This document shows, one piece after another, positions 37,636-46,536 of a DNA stretch of 64,000 bases. The notes beneath the pieces were generated by a model. It was not told the DNA's origin, made no database searches, and saw only the letters and a program-made list of their open reading frames with translations. This stretch comes from CAVONV01 sp963697355 (GTDB lineage: Bacteria > Acidobacteriota > Vicinamibacteria > Marinacidobacterales > DATDRI01), in the NCBI GenBank assembly GCA_963697355.1, contig CAVONV010000022.1:62001-126000 (forward strand). The letters run 5' to 3'. The position numbers and the translations under genes were made by a program. How positions within the stretch are numbered: the stretch's first letter is position 1; each line of letters opens with the position of its first letter.

Positions 37636-37871
37636 GGAAAAAGATTCGCGCTGTCAACGAGAATCGCAAGCTCAAGGATGCGATTGCCGATCTGTTGAGG
37701 CGTGGGCTGTCCCAGAAGACCGACAAGCCGCAGACGTTGCGCCATCGGGTCGAGCTCCCACTCGTGCAGTGCGCTCATAGAGCTGGTCCTCATGAGGAGA
37801 TGACCCCTGAGCGTGTGGCAAAGATCCTGCTCGACGAGGAGGCTGACGCTCACCGTGGACCTCTGCGATAG
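37632..37871 (+). pseudogene. VapB-like antitoxin, 5' truncated
   Basis: From the joint the plus strand reads KKIRAVNENRKLKDAIADLL, then RRGLSQ, VELPLVQCAHRAGPHEEMTP and ERVAKILLDEE, and stops at 37871. This matches antitoxins that pair with PIN toxins (basic DNA-binding front, then RVPLPLVxxxHPxxPxEEMTPERVA). The first about 25 residues are missing and no start codon is in place. The stop lies inside the downstream toxin start region, the usual overlap. Confidence 0.55.
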
Positions 37872-38307
37872 CAACGTCTGGTTGGCTCTGATTCTCTCTA
37901 AGCATGTCCATCATTCTGCGGCCCGGGAATGGTTCGGTGGTGTCGAGGAGCCCGCGTCGGTCTGCTTCCGTCGGGCCACCCAGCAGTCCTTTTTTCGTTT
38001 ACTCACGAACGCTTCCGTTTTGAGTCCGTACGGAAATCCACCCTTGACGAATGAGCAGGCGTGGAACGCATATGACGCACTTCTAGTGGACGACCGGATT
38101 GTCTTGTGCGCGGAAGAACCGGCCGGGCTGGAGAATCGTTGGCGGCGCTTCGCCGTGCGCGATACGGCATCACCTAAGATCTGGATGGATGCGTATCTCG
38201 CTGCTTTTCCGCTTGCTGGCAGACACCGAATGGTGACGACCGACATCGCCTTCAAGCAATTCCGCGGATTGGATCTCGAGCTTCTCGGGAAGCGAGCTTC
38301 AAGTTGA
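37855..38307 (+). CDS. PIN-domain toxin (VapC-like)
   Basis: The protein starts at a GTG (37855) that overlaps the antitoxin end. It has VDLCDSNVWLALILSKHVHH with the first Asp, a middle helical part with NEQAWNAYDALL, the third acidic cluster ASPKIWMDAYLAAFPLAG, and VTTDIAFKQF with the last Asp. The order is that of VapC ribonuclease toxins that cut tRNA or rRNA. Length is complete. Because its antitoxin lacks the front part, either the pair is inactive or control comes from elsewhere. Confidence 0.75.
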   Translation: MDLCDSNVWLALILSKHVHHSAAREWFGGVEEPASVCFRRATQQSFFRLLTNASVLSPYGNPPLTNEQAWNAYDALLVDDRIVLCAEEPAGLENRWRRFAVRDTASPKIWMDAYLAAFPLAGRHRMVTTDIAFKQFRGLDLELLGKRASS

Positions 38308-38362
38308 GCCGTGTTCGGCTGGTGACGTCCTCCTATTCCAAAGTCAACGTGATGTCATTGTC

Positions 38363-38992
38363 CCGGATCGATTAGCCTAGAGCTTGTGACTCCTTCAAAA
38401 GCTCGTCGATGATGGGCCCTGTGGCGTTCGGTCTTCGTCATGTTGCCGACCGTGCTCGCAAAGACAGTATAATCTCCGAAAATCATGGATCAGGTACAAC
38501 TTCCCATCATCGACGGCCGCAGAAGTGCGGGACGAGCTCTCTTCCGGAGGTCTGCGGTTCCCGTGGCCTGCGGGGAAGGCTTCTACAAGGAGGAGCGCGA
38601 CGGGCTCGACGTGTTTCGTTGGATGTCCTCGATGGGCCAGTTGGACTTTCAACCTGACGGAGGCAAGCGGTTCCTAGAGATTTCCATTTGCTGCGAATTC
38701 GGGGACCTGTCCCAACATGTGACAGTCCGTGCAGGCAACCATGAGGAGACTCTCGAACTGGTCAGAGGCTGGGGAGTGCTCTCGGTCGAAGTGCCTCCGC
38801 ATGCCGATCGCATTGACCTCGAGACCAACAAGCTGTTTCCCAAATCCTACTACCCTTCCGATGATCGCGAATTAGCCATCCGCATCCGACGACCGTTCGT
38901 TCATACCGATGCCGAGCGTCACGACGACGTGCGACGTCAGTGGAGCAACGCGGTTCTCAATACCCGCGAAATGCTTGCGGGAAAGACCACGT
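38363..38992 (+). repeat. Long direct repeat, copy 2 (also 21143-21772)
   Basis: This is the parent-like copy, because it continues into the complete radical SAM gene. The left edge, CCGGATCGATTAG, is the same in both copies, directly after unrelated sequence. Confidence 0.85.
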
Positions 38993-40236
38993 TGACCTCG
39001 ACGCCGCCGCAGCTCGGAATCGACCTGCACGGGGCATGCAACGTCAAACCACCTTGCGTCTACTGCGAGTGGGACGACTCGAAGGAGAAAGAGGGAACGA
39101 ACGTCGACAGGCCCTTTACCCTCCAAACGCTTGACGAGTACGGCGATTTTTTCGGCAACACGGCACGGCTTCAAAACTGCTCTATTGGCGAGCCGTTCAT
39201 GAAACGAGATTTCGACGATCTCCTGGACGTTTTTGGAGACCGCGGCAAGTTCCTCGAAATGTCCACGAATGGTCAAATTCTGACCGAACGCAACATCCGA
39301 AAGCTTCTGGGTCGCAACATCCACCTCTATATCTCGTTGGACGCCGCTACTCCCGAAACCTACCGGCGACTACGAAACGACACATTCGAGCGGATTCTCG
39401 CGAACATTCGCCGTCTCGTGGAAGCAAAAGGGGGTGTTCAAGGACTCCCCAAAGTCTTTTTGGTCTTCATGCCCATGAAGGCGAATATCCACGAGCTCGC
39501 GGCTTTCGTGAAACTTTGCGCCGAGCTACAGGTTGACCAGCTGGTGTTGAGGCCCCTCAACACCACTCTCGGAAACGCACTGAAGTGGGACAGGGCGGGG
39601 TACCATTTCGACTACGATCAGGAGATTCTACCCTTCGAACAACTCGTTCGGGCGAGCGGGCAGGCTGCTACTCTTTGTCAGCAATACGGAGTGGCGTTCG
39701 TCGATCAGCTCGACTTCGGTGGCGAGCTCGAGAGCCTGTTCGACGCTGAATACGCTGCGGGCCGGGATATGACGTTCGACACGCCACCTGTTCCCGCAGA
39801 GGTTGCGGCGCCTGTGGAACCGAAAGCCGATGAAACGACTGCGGGCCTCGAGAGCCAAGAGAAGCCTTCTCTTGGATCAGAGCAATGGCCCATTTGCACG
39901 GAGCCATGGACGAATCTCTACATACTCCGCCGGGGCGTTATGCCGTGTTCCTACGGCTTCAAGCCCATTGCGGAAATGGACGACTACCGCCAAGCTTGGA
40001 ACTCCCCATTGCTCCAGGAGATTCGAGCCGACCTCCGGAACGGAAACCTCCACACCTATTGTCTGAGCTCCAAAGCTTGCCCTATCCTGCGGAAGTGGGA
40101 GCGAGCGCACAAGCTGTCCTCCTCGCAACGAGCATCACTTTGGATCCGCCGGCTTTGGGAAGGGGTGAACGCTGTGACCGGAGGTTGGCCCCGACGAGGT
40201 CTCCGGAAGCTCCGCCCCTTGATGCTCAAGAGATGA
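38485..40236 (+). CDS. Radical SAM/SPASM-like protein with CX5CX2C cluster motif
   Basis: A 583-residue protein. The first about 170 residues form an unrecognised N-terminal domain. The radical SAM core then starts with GIDLHGACNVKPPCVYCEW, whose cysteines 185, 191 and 194 are spaced CX5CX2C instead of CX3CX2C. The core continues with EPFMKRDFDDLL, FLEMSTNGQILTERNIRKLL, LYISLDAATPETYRRLRND and VFLVFMPMKANIHEL. Near the C-terminus ICTEPWTNLYILRRGVMPCS and later CLSSKACPI give extra cysteines, like a SPASM domain for auxiliary Fe-S clusters. The substrate is unknown; no precursor peptide is visible nearby. RidA and a cyclodeaminase-family gene follow on the same strand. Its upstream region and N-terminus are duplicated at 21 kb. 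Confidence 0.85.
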   Translation: MDQVQLPIIDGRRSAGRALFRRSAVPVACGEGFYKEERDGLDVFRWMSSMGQLDFQPDGGKRFLEISICCEFGDLSQHVTVRAGNHEETLELVRGWGVLSVEVPPHADRIDLETNKLFPKSYYPSDDRELAIRIRRPFVHTDAERHDDVRRQWSNAVLNTREMLAGKTTLTSTPPQLGIDLHGACNVKPPCVYCEWDDSKEKEGTNVDRPFTLQTLDEYGDFFGNTARLQNCSIGEPFMKRDFDDLLDVFGDRGKFLEMSTNGQILTERNIRKLLGRNIHLYISLDAATPETYRRLRNDTFERILANIRRLVEAKGGVQGLPKVFLVFMPMKANIHELAAFVKLCAELQVDQLVLRPLNTTLGNALKWDRAGYHFDYDQEILPFEQLVRASGQAATLCQQYGVAFVDQLDFGGELESLFDAEYAAGRDMTFDTPPVPAEVAAPVEPKADETTAGLESQEKPSLGSEQWPICTEPWTNLYILRRGVMPCSYGFKPIAEMDDYRQAWNSPLLQEIRADLRNGNLHTYCLSSKACPILRKWERAHKLSSSQRASLWIRRLWEGVNAVTGGWPRRGLRKLRPLMLKR

Positions 40237-40494
40237 CGTCTTTGTGTCAGTTGTCTTGAAGGCGTCCATTGAAGCTCGGCAAGAACAGCTTTTGGCGCAA
40301 CAACTTCGCCGAAGCGATCGGTTGGAAGATGCAATCACTTTTTTTGCAGGTGGGCGTCCAAATTTGAACCAGCCTAGCCGAGCCACGATGACTGGTGTGG
40401 TTTTCGACGAGGACAGCGCATATAATCCCGTCGTCGTCAGTGGGTCTCTTTGGAGAGGATTGGTTGCCACAATGACTCTAAGAGTGGAGGTTTT

Positions 40495-40878
40495 ATGTCA
40501 CGCCGTACCATTAGTACCGACAGCGCGCCGGCCGCTATCGGACCCTATTCGCAAGGCGTCGTTTCTGGAGGACTGCTATTCACAGCGATGCAAATTGCAC
40601 TCGACCCGGGCTCGGGTGAGCTCGTGGGTTCGACGGCTTCGGAGCAGGGGCGACAGTGCCTCGAGAACATTCGTGCGGTCGTGGAGGCGGCAGGCGGCTC
40701 GTTAGCGACCGTGGTCAAAACCACGATTTACCTGACCGACATTAGTCAGTTTGGAGCCGTGAACGAAGTCTATGCGGAGTTTTTCGGCGAGAGTCTCCCG
40801 GCGCGAGGTGTCATAGGAGCATCGGCTTTGCCCAAGGGAGCGCTCATTGCCATTGAAGCTGTCGCGAACGTTGAATAG
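40495..40878 (+). CDS. ridA: RidA-family enamine/imine deaminase
   Basis: A complete 127-residue RidA (YjgF/YER057c/UK114) protein. It has the usual AIGPYSQGV start, ENIRAVVEAAGGSL, VVKTTIYLTDISQF, and the active-site pair R104 (LPARGVIG) and E121 (ALIAIEAVA), corresponding to R105 and E120 of E. coli RidA. GTGGAGG precedes the ATG at 40495. RidA hydrolyses reactive enamines and imines made by PLP enzymes and dehydrogenases. The next gene, 22 bases on, is an NAD(P)-dependent cyclodeaminase/imine reductase family member, so RidA probably clears its imine intermediates. Confidence 0.9.
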   Translation: MSRRTISTDSAPAAIGPYSQGVVSGGLLFTAMQIALDPGSGELVGSTASEQGRQCLENIRAVVEAAGGSLATVVKTTIYLTDISQFGAVNEVYAEFFGESLPARGVIGASALPKGALIAIEAVANVE

Positions 40879-40900
40879 TCATACGTAAGGAGTAGAAGCA

Positions 40901-41887
40901 ATGACTTTACTACTGTCACGGAAGGACGTTGAATCCCTTCTCACCATGGAAGACTGCCTCGAAGCCGTGGAGACCGCCTTTACCGAGTTCGCTCATGGTA
41001 AGGCGGTCATGCCGCAGAGGGCCGTTATCCCTATTTCGGATCACAAGGGCATCTACTTGGCGATGCCGGCTTATATCGGCGGTGATATGAACGCCCTCGG
41101 ACTCAAGGTCGTCACGGTCTATCCGGACAATCCGTCCAAATACAAGCTTCCCACCATTCTGGGTACGTTGTTGCTGAGTGATCCCAAAACCGGAAAAGCT
41201 CTAGCCATCATGGATGCCGGTTACTTGACGGCGGTCAGGACCGGTGCGGCGAGTGGTGTCGCGACCAAGTACCTGGCACGCAAAGACTCGAAGATCTGTA
41301 CGGTCTTTGGTGCCGGGGTTCAAGCCCGAAAGCAACTCGAGGCCATGAACATCGTTCTGGATTTGGAGAAAGCCTATGTCCTAGACGTCGTGAAAGACGC
41401 GAGGGAGAAGTTCGCCAAAGACATGAGAGTGGAGTTGGGCCTTGAAGTCATCGCGACGGAGGACGCCGAGGCATCCGTGCGCGAAGCGGATGTCGTCGTC
41501 ACCGCATCGAGCTCCCATGATCCGGTCTTCGACGGGAACTGGCTGAAACCCGGTACGCACGTGAACAACATCGGCTCCCATACGCCCGACGCCCGGGAGA
41601 TGGACACGACGACGGTCAAGCGTTCGAAGTTCGTTGCGGATCTCAAGGAAGCGAATCTGGCAGAAGCGGGAGACATCATTATTCCGATCAAGGAAGGTGC
41701 CGTGACCGAAGATCATATCTACGCCAGCCTGGGCGAGATCATTATTGGTCAGAAGCCGGGTCGCGAGAATCCCGAGGAGATCACCGTCTTCAAGTCGTGC
41801 GGTTTGGCCATTCAGGACGCTTCCACCGCGCAAGCGGTTTACAAGGCCGCTCTCGACAAGGGAGTAGGGACGGAAGTGGAGCTGTAG
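40901..41887 (+). CDS. Ornithine cyclodeaminase/mu-crystallin family enzyme
   Basis: A 328-residue Rossmann enzyme of the OCD/mu-crystallin family. It has MEDCLEAVETAFTEFAHGKA, substrate-site residues such as K69 (GLKVVTVYPDN) and R113 (AVRTGAASGVATKYLA), then the dinucleotide loop VFGAGVQARKQLEA (137-142). HVNNIGSHTPDAREMD and LGEIIIGQKPGR follow. Family members make proline from ornithine, reduce ketimines, or act as alanine dehydrogenase. AAGGAG precedes the ATG. Pairing with RidA favours imine chemistry. The precise substrate cannot be read. Confidence 0.85.
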   Translation: MTLLLSRKDVESLLTMEDCLEAVETAFTEFAHGKAVMPQRAVIPISDHKGIYLAMPAYIGGDMNALGLKVVTVYPDNPSKYKLPTILGTLLLSDPKTGKALAIMDAGYLTAVRTGAASGVATKYLARKDSKICTVFGAGVQARKQLEAMNIVLDLEKAYVLDVVKDAREKFAKDMRVELGLEVIATEDAEASVREADVVVTASSSHDPVFDGNWLKPGTHVNNIGSHTPDAREMDTTTVKRSKFVADLKEANLAEAGDIIIPIKEGAVTEDHIYASLGEIIIGQKPGRENPEEITVFKSCGLAIQDASTAQAVYKAALDKGVGTEVEL

Positions 41888-41990
41888 AGCAGTCAGTAGT
41901 CTGCGGTAGGCCCGGCCGTACCGGGCGACGAAGGATCGGTCAATTGTAGCGAGATTGCCAGGCATAGCCTGGCCTTCGACGAGATCAAAA

Positions 41991-43967
41991 ATGGTTGAGA
42001 GCGAAGTGAAAAAGAGTCGGTTTCACAGCTTGTTCTGGAGATTGGGTTTTTGGATCTTGGGAACTTGCGGTCTCATTTATCTTGGGACGCTCGCCTACTC
42101 CTACGGCGTTTCCCGGGAGATGGCCATCCGCAGTGCGGAGAAGGAGGCGGTGGAAGCCACCCGTGCTTCCGTCAAAGAGATCAAAGAAGTTCTGGAGTCT
42201 ATTGAAGAATCCACACGTCTTCTGGCAAGCGTGCTCGGAGTCGTTGATCCTTCGGAAGAGGAACTGGGGCTTCTTCTTCAATCTTTCGTAGCGACCGATC
42301 CCAAGATCTATGGGTCGGCTGCGGCTTTCGTACCCTTTGGCTTCGACGAATCCCGCGAGTGGTTTTCTCCTTACTATCATCGCGAGGGGGACGAACTCAC
42401 CTTTGCGGATTTAGCTGCGGACAACTACCGATACTGGGAGTGGGATTGGTATACGGACGTGGTGGCCTCGGGCGAGCCGCAGTGGTCCGAGCCTTATGTC
42501 GACGAGGGCGGCGGCAACGTCTTGATGGTCACCTACCCAGTGCCGTTCTCTCGTGAGACGAGCAATGGGCTCGAGCTAAGAGGAATGGTCACTGCGGACT
42601 TGTCACTTGAATGGCTGCATGACGTCGTGCGCTCGATTCGAATCGGCGAAACCGGATATGGCGTCATCCTGTCGCGAACGGGTCAAATAGTCTCCCATCC
42701 CGATGAGAGCCTTATGGATCGACGTCAGCCCATATTCGATTTGGAGGAGTTCGACCCAGAGCCCGAGGTGGCTGAAATCCTGCCACGCATGTTGCAGGGA
42801 GAAGCGGGATTCCAATCTTTCTATGACCGGTTCCGTCAAAAAAGAGCCCGCTTGACCTATGCGCCGGTGGGAAGGGCCGGTTGGTCTTTGGCGGTTATAT
42901 ACCCCGAAGATGAGCTCATGGCTGATGTGCACAGTCTCTTCCTGAAACAGTTGGCAATACTCGTTCTCGGTCTCGCCGTACTCATGGGTGTCGTGTGGAT
43001 CCTCTCTCGTTACTTTACTCGGCCCATTAAAGCGCTTGCCACGAGCGCCGGTCTCATCGCAACCGGAGATCTGGACCTGGAATTACCGGCCGTGACGTCC
43101 AAGGATGAGATCGGTGCCCTGACGGGGTCTTTCCATCACATGCGCGACTCGTTAAAGACGTACATTCACGACCTTCAAGTGACGACAGCGGCGAAGGAAC
43201 GGCTCGAGAGCGAGCTTCAAATTGCGCGAAAGATTCAGATGGACATGCTACCGAAGGGGGACATCGGTGGTGGGGAAAACGATGGCTACGAGCTTTCCGC
43301 AAAGCTCATCCCCGCTCGTGCCGTGGGAGGCGACCTCTATTACCATTTCGAGTCCAATGGGAAGCTCTATTTCATGATTGGCGATGTCTCCGGGAAGGGA
43401 GTTCCCGCGGCTTTGTTCATGGCGCGCGCGAGAACGCTTTTCGAGACAATCGCTCAACTCGAATCCGACATCGGTGCCACGGTGGCGGCCATGAACCGCA
43501 GTCTCTGCAAAGAAAATGAAGCCGGGATGTTCGTCACTTGCTTTGCCGGCATCCTCGACGGCGCCACCGGCGTGCTGCGCTTTGCAGTGGGAGGATTTGA
43601 CCCTCCGGTGTCGCTCTCCGGCAACGGAAGTGAACCTCAGTTCATCGAGTTCGAAGGGGGTCCGGTGCTTGGTCTTCTCGAAGTGCCTCATTTTGAGACG
43701 AACCTTCGGACAATCGCCCCCGGTGAAACACTCGTCTTGTTTACGGACGGTGTGTCGGAAGCACTCAACGAAAAAGAGGAGTTCTACAACGCGGAGAGGC
43801 TACTAGACGTTTTGGCTGACGTGGGGTCACGACCGGCATCGAAAGTTTCGACGCTCGTCATGAAATCCGTCAAGGACTTCGCCGGTAACGCTCCTCAATC
43901 CGACGACATCACCGTGATGGCGCTTCGCTACACCCCAACGGGCGGATTGTCCAAGGCTGAAGAGTGA
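41991..43967 (+). CDS. Sensor PP2C phosphatase: dCache-HAMP-SpoIIE (RsbU/RsbP-type)
   Basis: The start at 41991 gives a short cytoplasmic tail and helix 1 (LGFWILGTCGLIYLGTLAY). A periplasmic dCache-like sensor of about 270 residues follows (WEWDWYTDVVASGEPQWSE, ETGYGVILSRTGQIVSHPDE). Helix 2 (LAILVLGLAVLMGVVWIL), a HAMP domain (RPIKALATSAGLIATGDLDL) and a coiled connector come next. The C-terminal SpoIIE/PP2C domain has PARAVGGDLYYHF, MIGDVSGKGVPAALFMA, VLFTDGVSEALN and SDDITVMAL, with the metal-binding Asp residues in place. It should dephosphorylate a STAS antagonist in response to an extracellular ligand. The next gene (kinase) overlaps it and the STAS protein follows, completing the switch. 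An earlier in-frame ATG at 41955 is less likely. Confidence 0.9.
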   Translation: MVESEVKKSRFHSLFWRLGFWILGTCGLIYLGTLAYSYGVSREMAIRSAEKEAVEATRASVKEIKEVLESIEESTRLLASVLGVVDPSEEELGLLLQSFVATDPKIYGSAAAFVPFGFDESREWFSPYYHREGDELTFADLAADNYRYWEWDWYTDVVASGEPQWSEPYVDEGGGNVLMVTYPVPFSRETSNGLELRGMVTADLSLEWLHDVVRSIRIGETGYGVILSRTGQIVSHPDESLMDRRQPIFDLEEFDPEPEVAEILPRMLQGEAGFQSFYDRFRQKRARLTYAPVGRAGWSLAVIYPEDELMADVHSLFLKQLAILVLGLAVLMGVVWILSRYFTRPIKALATSAGLIATGDLDLELPAVTSKDEIGALTGSFHHMRDSLKTYIHDLQVTTAAKERLESELQIARKIQMDMLPKGDIGGGENDGYELSAKLIPARAVGGDLYYHFESNGKLYFMIGDVSGKGVPAALFMARARTLFETIAQLESDIGATVAAMNRSLCKENEAGMFVTCFAGILDGATGVLRFAVGGFDPPVSLSGNGSEPQFIEFEGGPVLGLLEVPHFETNLRTIAPGETLVLFTDGVSEALNEKEEFYNAERLLDVLADVGSRPASKVSTLVMKSVKDFAGNAPQSDDITVMALRYTPTGGLSKAEE

Positions 43968-44371
43968 AGCGTACCCTAGAGCTCCCCAATCGTATTTCGG
44001 AGTTGGGGACGATGTTGGATCAATTGGAATCCCTACTGCTCGACGAGCGCTGTACGGAAGAACTCGTGGGTGAAGTGCGTCTCATCGCGGAGGAGGCCGC
44101 TTCGAATATCGTTCGGTATGCCTTCGATAGTGGGGAAGAGCGCCGGATCGAGGTGACGTTGTCGTGTAATCAAACCGAAGTGAAGTTGGAACTACGCGAC
44201 GACGGAAGGCCGTTCAATCCTCTCGAAGCTCCGCCGCCGGATCTGGATCGGCCAATGGAGCAGCGACCCGATGGTGGCCTCGGTGTTTTTTTGATGAAAT
44301 CCTTGGCGGATGAGGCATCGTATGCCCGTGAAGGCAACACCAACGTCTTGGTTCTGACGAAGCGCTTGTAG
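43964..44371 (+). CDS. RsbW-like anti-sigma serine kinase
   Basis: The gene starts at a GTG that overlaps the phosphatase stop (GTGA). It codes for a 135-residue HATPase_c_2 protein: N-box RLIAEEAASNIVRYAFD with Asn48, G1 box ELRDDGRPFNP (Asp79/80, Gly81), and G2 box DGGLGVFLMKSLADE. It is the right size for RsbW/SpoIIAB-type kinases that bind a sigma factor or phosphorylate a STAS antagonist. No sigma factor gene lies nearby, so the target may be elsewhere or may be a non-sigma process. Tight overlap with the phosphatase implies co-translation. Confidence 0.85.
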   Translation: MKRTLELPNRISELGTMLDQLESLLLDERCTEELVGEVRLIAEEAASNIVRYAFDSGEERRIEVTLSCNQTEVKLELRDDGRPFNPLEAPPPDLDRPMEQRPDGGLGVFLMKSLADEASYAREGNTNVLVLTKRL

Positions 44372-44415
44372 AACCGCGACGTCTACATCGCCTGTGCTTT
44401 CTACGATATAATCGC

Positions 44416-44548
44416 CTTCCAACTAACTTGCCTCTGGCAGGGGCAAGGGGTGAGGGATCGGACAGGGGCACGGGCACGGGCAGGGGGCATCCGCACGAAG
44501 TTAGTCTCCGATGCGGTGGACGTCGCCTGTCTTGGCCGTGCGGATGCT
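44416..44548 (+). repeat. Palindromic dispersed repeat, copy A
   Basis: This starts CTTCCAACTAACTTGCC and ends GTGCGGATGCT. The core GCATCCGCACGAAGTTAGTC to GTGCGGATGC has inverted ends GCATCCGCAC/GTGCGGATGC. Copies B (48383-48477) and C (53509-53575, inverted) share the same core. Copy A has a longer G-rich left arm. It lies between the RsbW-like and STAS genes. Confidence 0.7.
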
Positions 44549-44587
44549 GATCATTGACATCAATAGACAGAGGACGAGGAGCTTATT

Positions 44588-44962
44588 ATGCCGCTGACAA
44601 TACGTGTCGTGGATTCGAGAGCGTTTACGAAAACCATCTCTTTGGAAGGGCGTCTCGACAACCAAACCGCGGTGGAGCTCGACAAGGAGCTCGATCTCGT
44701 CTTGGAGGCGCCCATGAAGGTGCTGGTTTTCGACCTCGAGGGGCTCGAATACATCAGTAGCGCGGGTATCCGTTCTATTTTCAAGGCGCAGAAATCCATG
44801 AAGACGCGGTCCGGTGAAACTCTGATCGTCAATCCACAGCCTGCTGTGCAGAAAGTCTTCGATATCATCAAAGCCGTCGATCTCAAATCGGTTTTCACCA
44901 GCATCAAAGAGCTGGATGCCTACCTGGACGCCATGCAGCGTAAGATCACGGAAGGCGAGTAG
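44588..44962 (+). CDS. STAS-domain anti-sigma-factor antagonist (RsbV-like)
   Basis: A 124-residue STAS protein: FTKTISLEGRLDNQTAVELD, VLVFDLEGLEYISSAGIRSI and VNPQPAVQKVFDIIKAVDL. The phosphorylatable serine is Ser57 or Ser58 in YISSAGIR, the site used by RsbW-type kinases and reversed by PP2C phosphatases. It follows the kinase after 216 bases that contain the palindromic repeat. With the two upstream genes it completes a phosphatase-kinase-antagonist partner switch. The next gene is a lipoprotein-DUF4956 protein on the same strand. Confidence 0.9.
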   Translation: MPLTIRVVDSRAFTKTISLEGRLDNQTAVELDKELDLVLEAPMKVLVFDLEGLEYISSAGIRSIFKAQKSMKTRSGETLIVNPQPAVQKVFDIIKAVDLKSVFTSIKELDAYLDAMQRKITEGE

Positions 44963-45000
44963 TACCCGCTGCTCCTCGAACGGGTTTCCGGAGATCGCGC

Positions 45001-46277
45001 TTGAACAGAGCCACCTTTCTTTGTTTGGCCGGTTCGCTGTTGGTGTTGTCTGCCTGCTCCAAGAGTCGCTATGCGCTCATTGATCATATCGGTGAGGTAG
45101 AGACTTTTTTCAGGACGGTCGCTATCCGAGTTTCGCTGTCGAGGCCGAACCGCAGGCGACGATCGACCTGTCTCGCGACGTCCGCCGCTCGCTGACCCCG
45201 CCCTTTCCTGGCCGGATCGTGTTTCTCGAGGTCGACGTCCCGCCCGCGGCTTTTCTAGAAGTCGCTCCGGCGTTGGTATCGGAGCAGCTCGTCAGAAGGG
45301 CTCGCGTTGAATTCAGAATTTGGCTGGAGCTCGAAGGAGAACGGTTCGAAGTCTACCGGGAGCCCTTTCGAGCAGGACAGGCCAACGAGTGGCATCACCG
45401 GCGAATCGCTCTTGACGAATGGGCCGGTAAGAGGGTGGCACTGACTTTTGAGACCCGGCCCGTTCCTGACCGAGCGAGAGTTCTCTGGGCCGATCGGATT
45501 CAAACCGTATGGGGGGAGCCCATCATTGCCTCTAGCCCGACCCGACAATCAATAGCGGAGGCCCTTCGCTGGTCGACATCCGTCGGAGAATGGTTGGAGC
45601 GGCAAGCGGTCATCGTCGGGATCTCTGCGGCGGAGACGCAAACCACCTTGAGGTTCGCCTTGAGCTTGATCGTTGGGGGTGTTGTGTCCCTCTTCATCAG
45701 GGAGCTCTACAAGCGTTATGGGACGACTATTGCCAACCGGGAGGAATTCGCGAATTTATTTCCTTTGTTTACATTGACCACCATCGTTGTCATTTTTGTC
45801 GTCAAGTCTTCATTGGCTTTGTCGTTGGGTCTTTTCGGTGCACTTTCCATCATCCGTTTTCGTTCGGCCATCAAGAGTCCTGAAGAGCTTGTGTATCTGC
45901 TGTTTTGCGTGGCAATAGGGTTGTCGCTCGGCGCGAACCAGGTGCTGTTGAGCTTTGTCGTTTTGGGCGTTGTGGCTCTTTTCGTTTTCGTCCGTCCTTG
46001 GGCTGCTAGACCTGCGTCTCAACGTAAACTCGTCCTGACCATGTCGGGAGTCAACGAGTCTTTCTTCGACCAGACCGGAACGAACGTTGCCGAAAAGGTC
46101 GGAGAAATCATTGGTGGTCTAACCCTGCAGCGCCTCGATCGTGACGGCGACCAGTTCCAATTACGTGCCATGCTTTCTGTGGACAGGTCCAGAGAGCCCG
46201 CTGGAATCGCGGCGAAGCTCCGCGAGGAAATGCCCGGTTTCGAGTTTTCGTGTGTGGACCTTGATGATGTGTTGTAG
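45001..46277 (+). CDS. Lipoprotein-type DUF4956 membrane protein, one apparent frameshift
   Basis: A TTG at 45001 with GGAG eight bases upstream opens a lipoprotein signal (LCLAGSLLVLSAC). At the T6 run near 45108 the frame must change to join FFQDGRYPSFAVEAEPQATI and IDLSRDVRRSLTPPFPGRIV. A beta-rich extracytoplasmic domain follows (WHHRRIALDEWAGKRVALTF). Then comes the DUF4956 membrane part: FALSLIVGGVVSLFIRELYK, FTLTTIVVIFVVKSSLALSL, GALSIIRFRSAIKSPEEL, and a cytoplasmic ferredoxin-like end FSCVDLDDVL. DUF4956 proteins commonly neighbour VTC-domain polyphosphate polymerase-like genes, as here. The homopolymer suggests a sequencing indel. Confidence 0.75.
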
Positions 46278-46536
46278 CCCGGATTGGATTGTTGGCGCCT
46301 GTCTGGATTGACTGGGCTCTAACCAGCCATCACTTCGGTGCAGGTATGTTCGCGAATTCAACGAATCCGGCCGCTACGGTAAGCGGCAATTCTCTCGACC
46401 AGCTTCACTCGCTCCCTCGAAAAGTTGAAGACCAGCTGCGGAACGACATAGGGATTCCTACCATCCAGCTGAGGTGATCATTCCTTCTCGATCCCTTAGC
46501 CCGGGCGCTTTTCATACGCCATCGTTAGCGTGGCTT

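Noticed and set aside
38485..40236. RiPP maturase with precursor peptide
   Set aside because: No short Cys- or Gly-rich precursor gene or peptide-recognition domain is visible nearby, so I do not claim a peptide-modifying cluster.
45001..45195. Separate 64-residue lipoprotein gene
   Set aside because: The continuation in the neighbouring frame after the T6 run joins smoothly to the DUF4956 protein, so I treat both as one broken gene.
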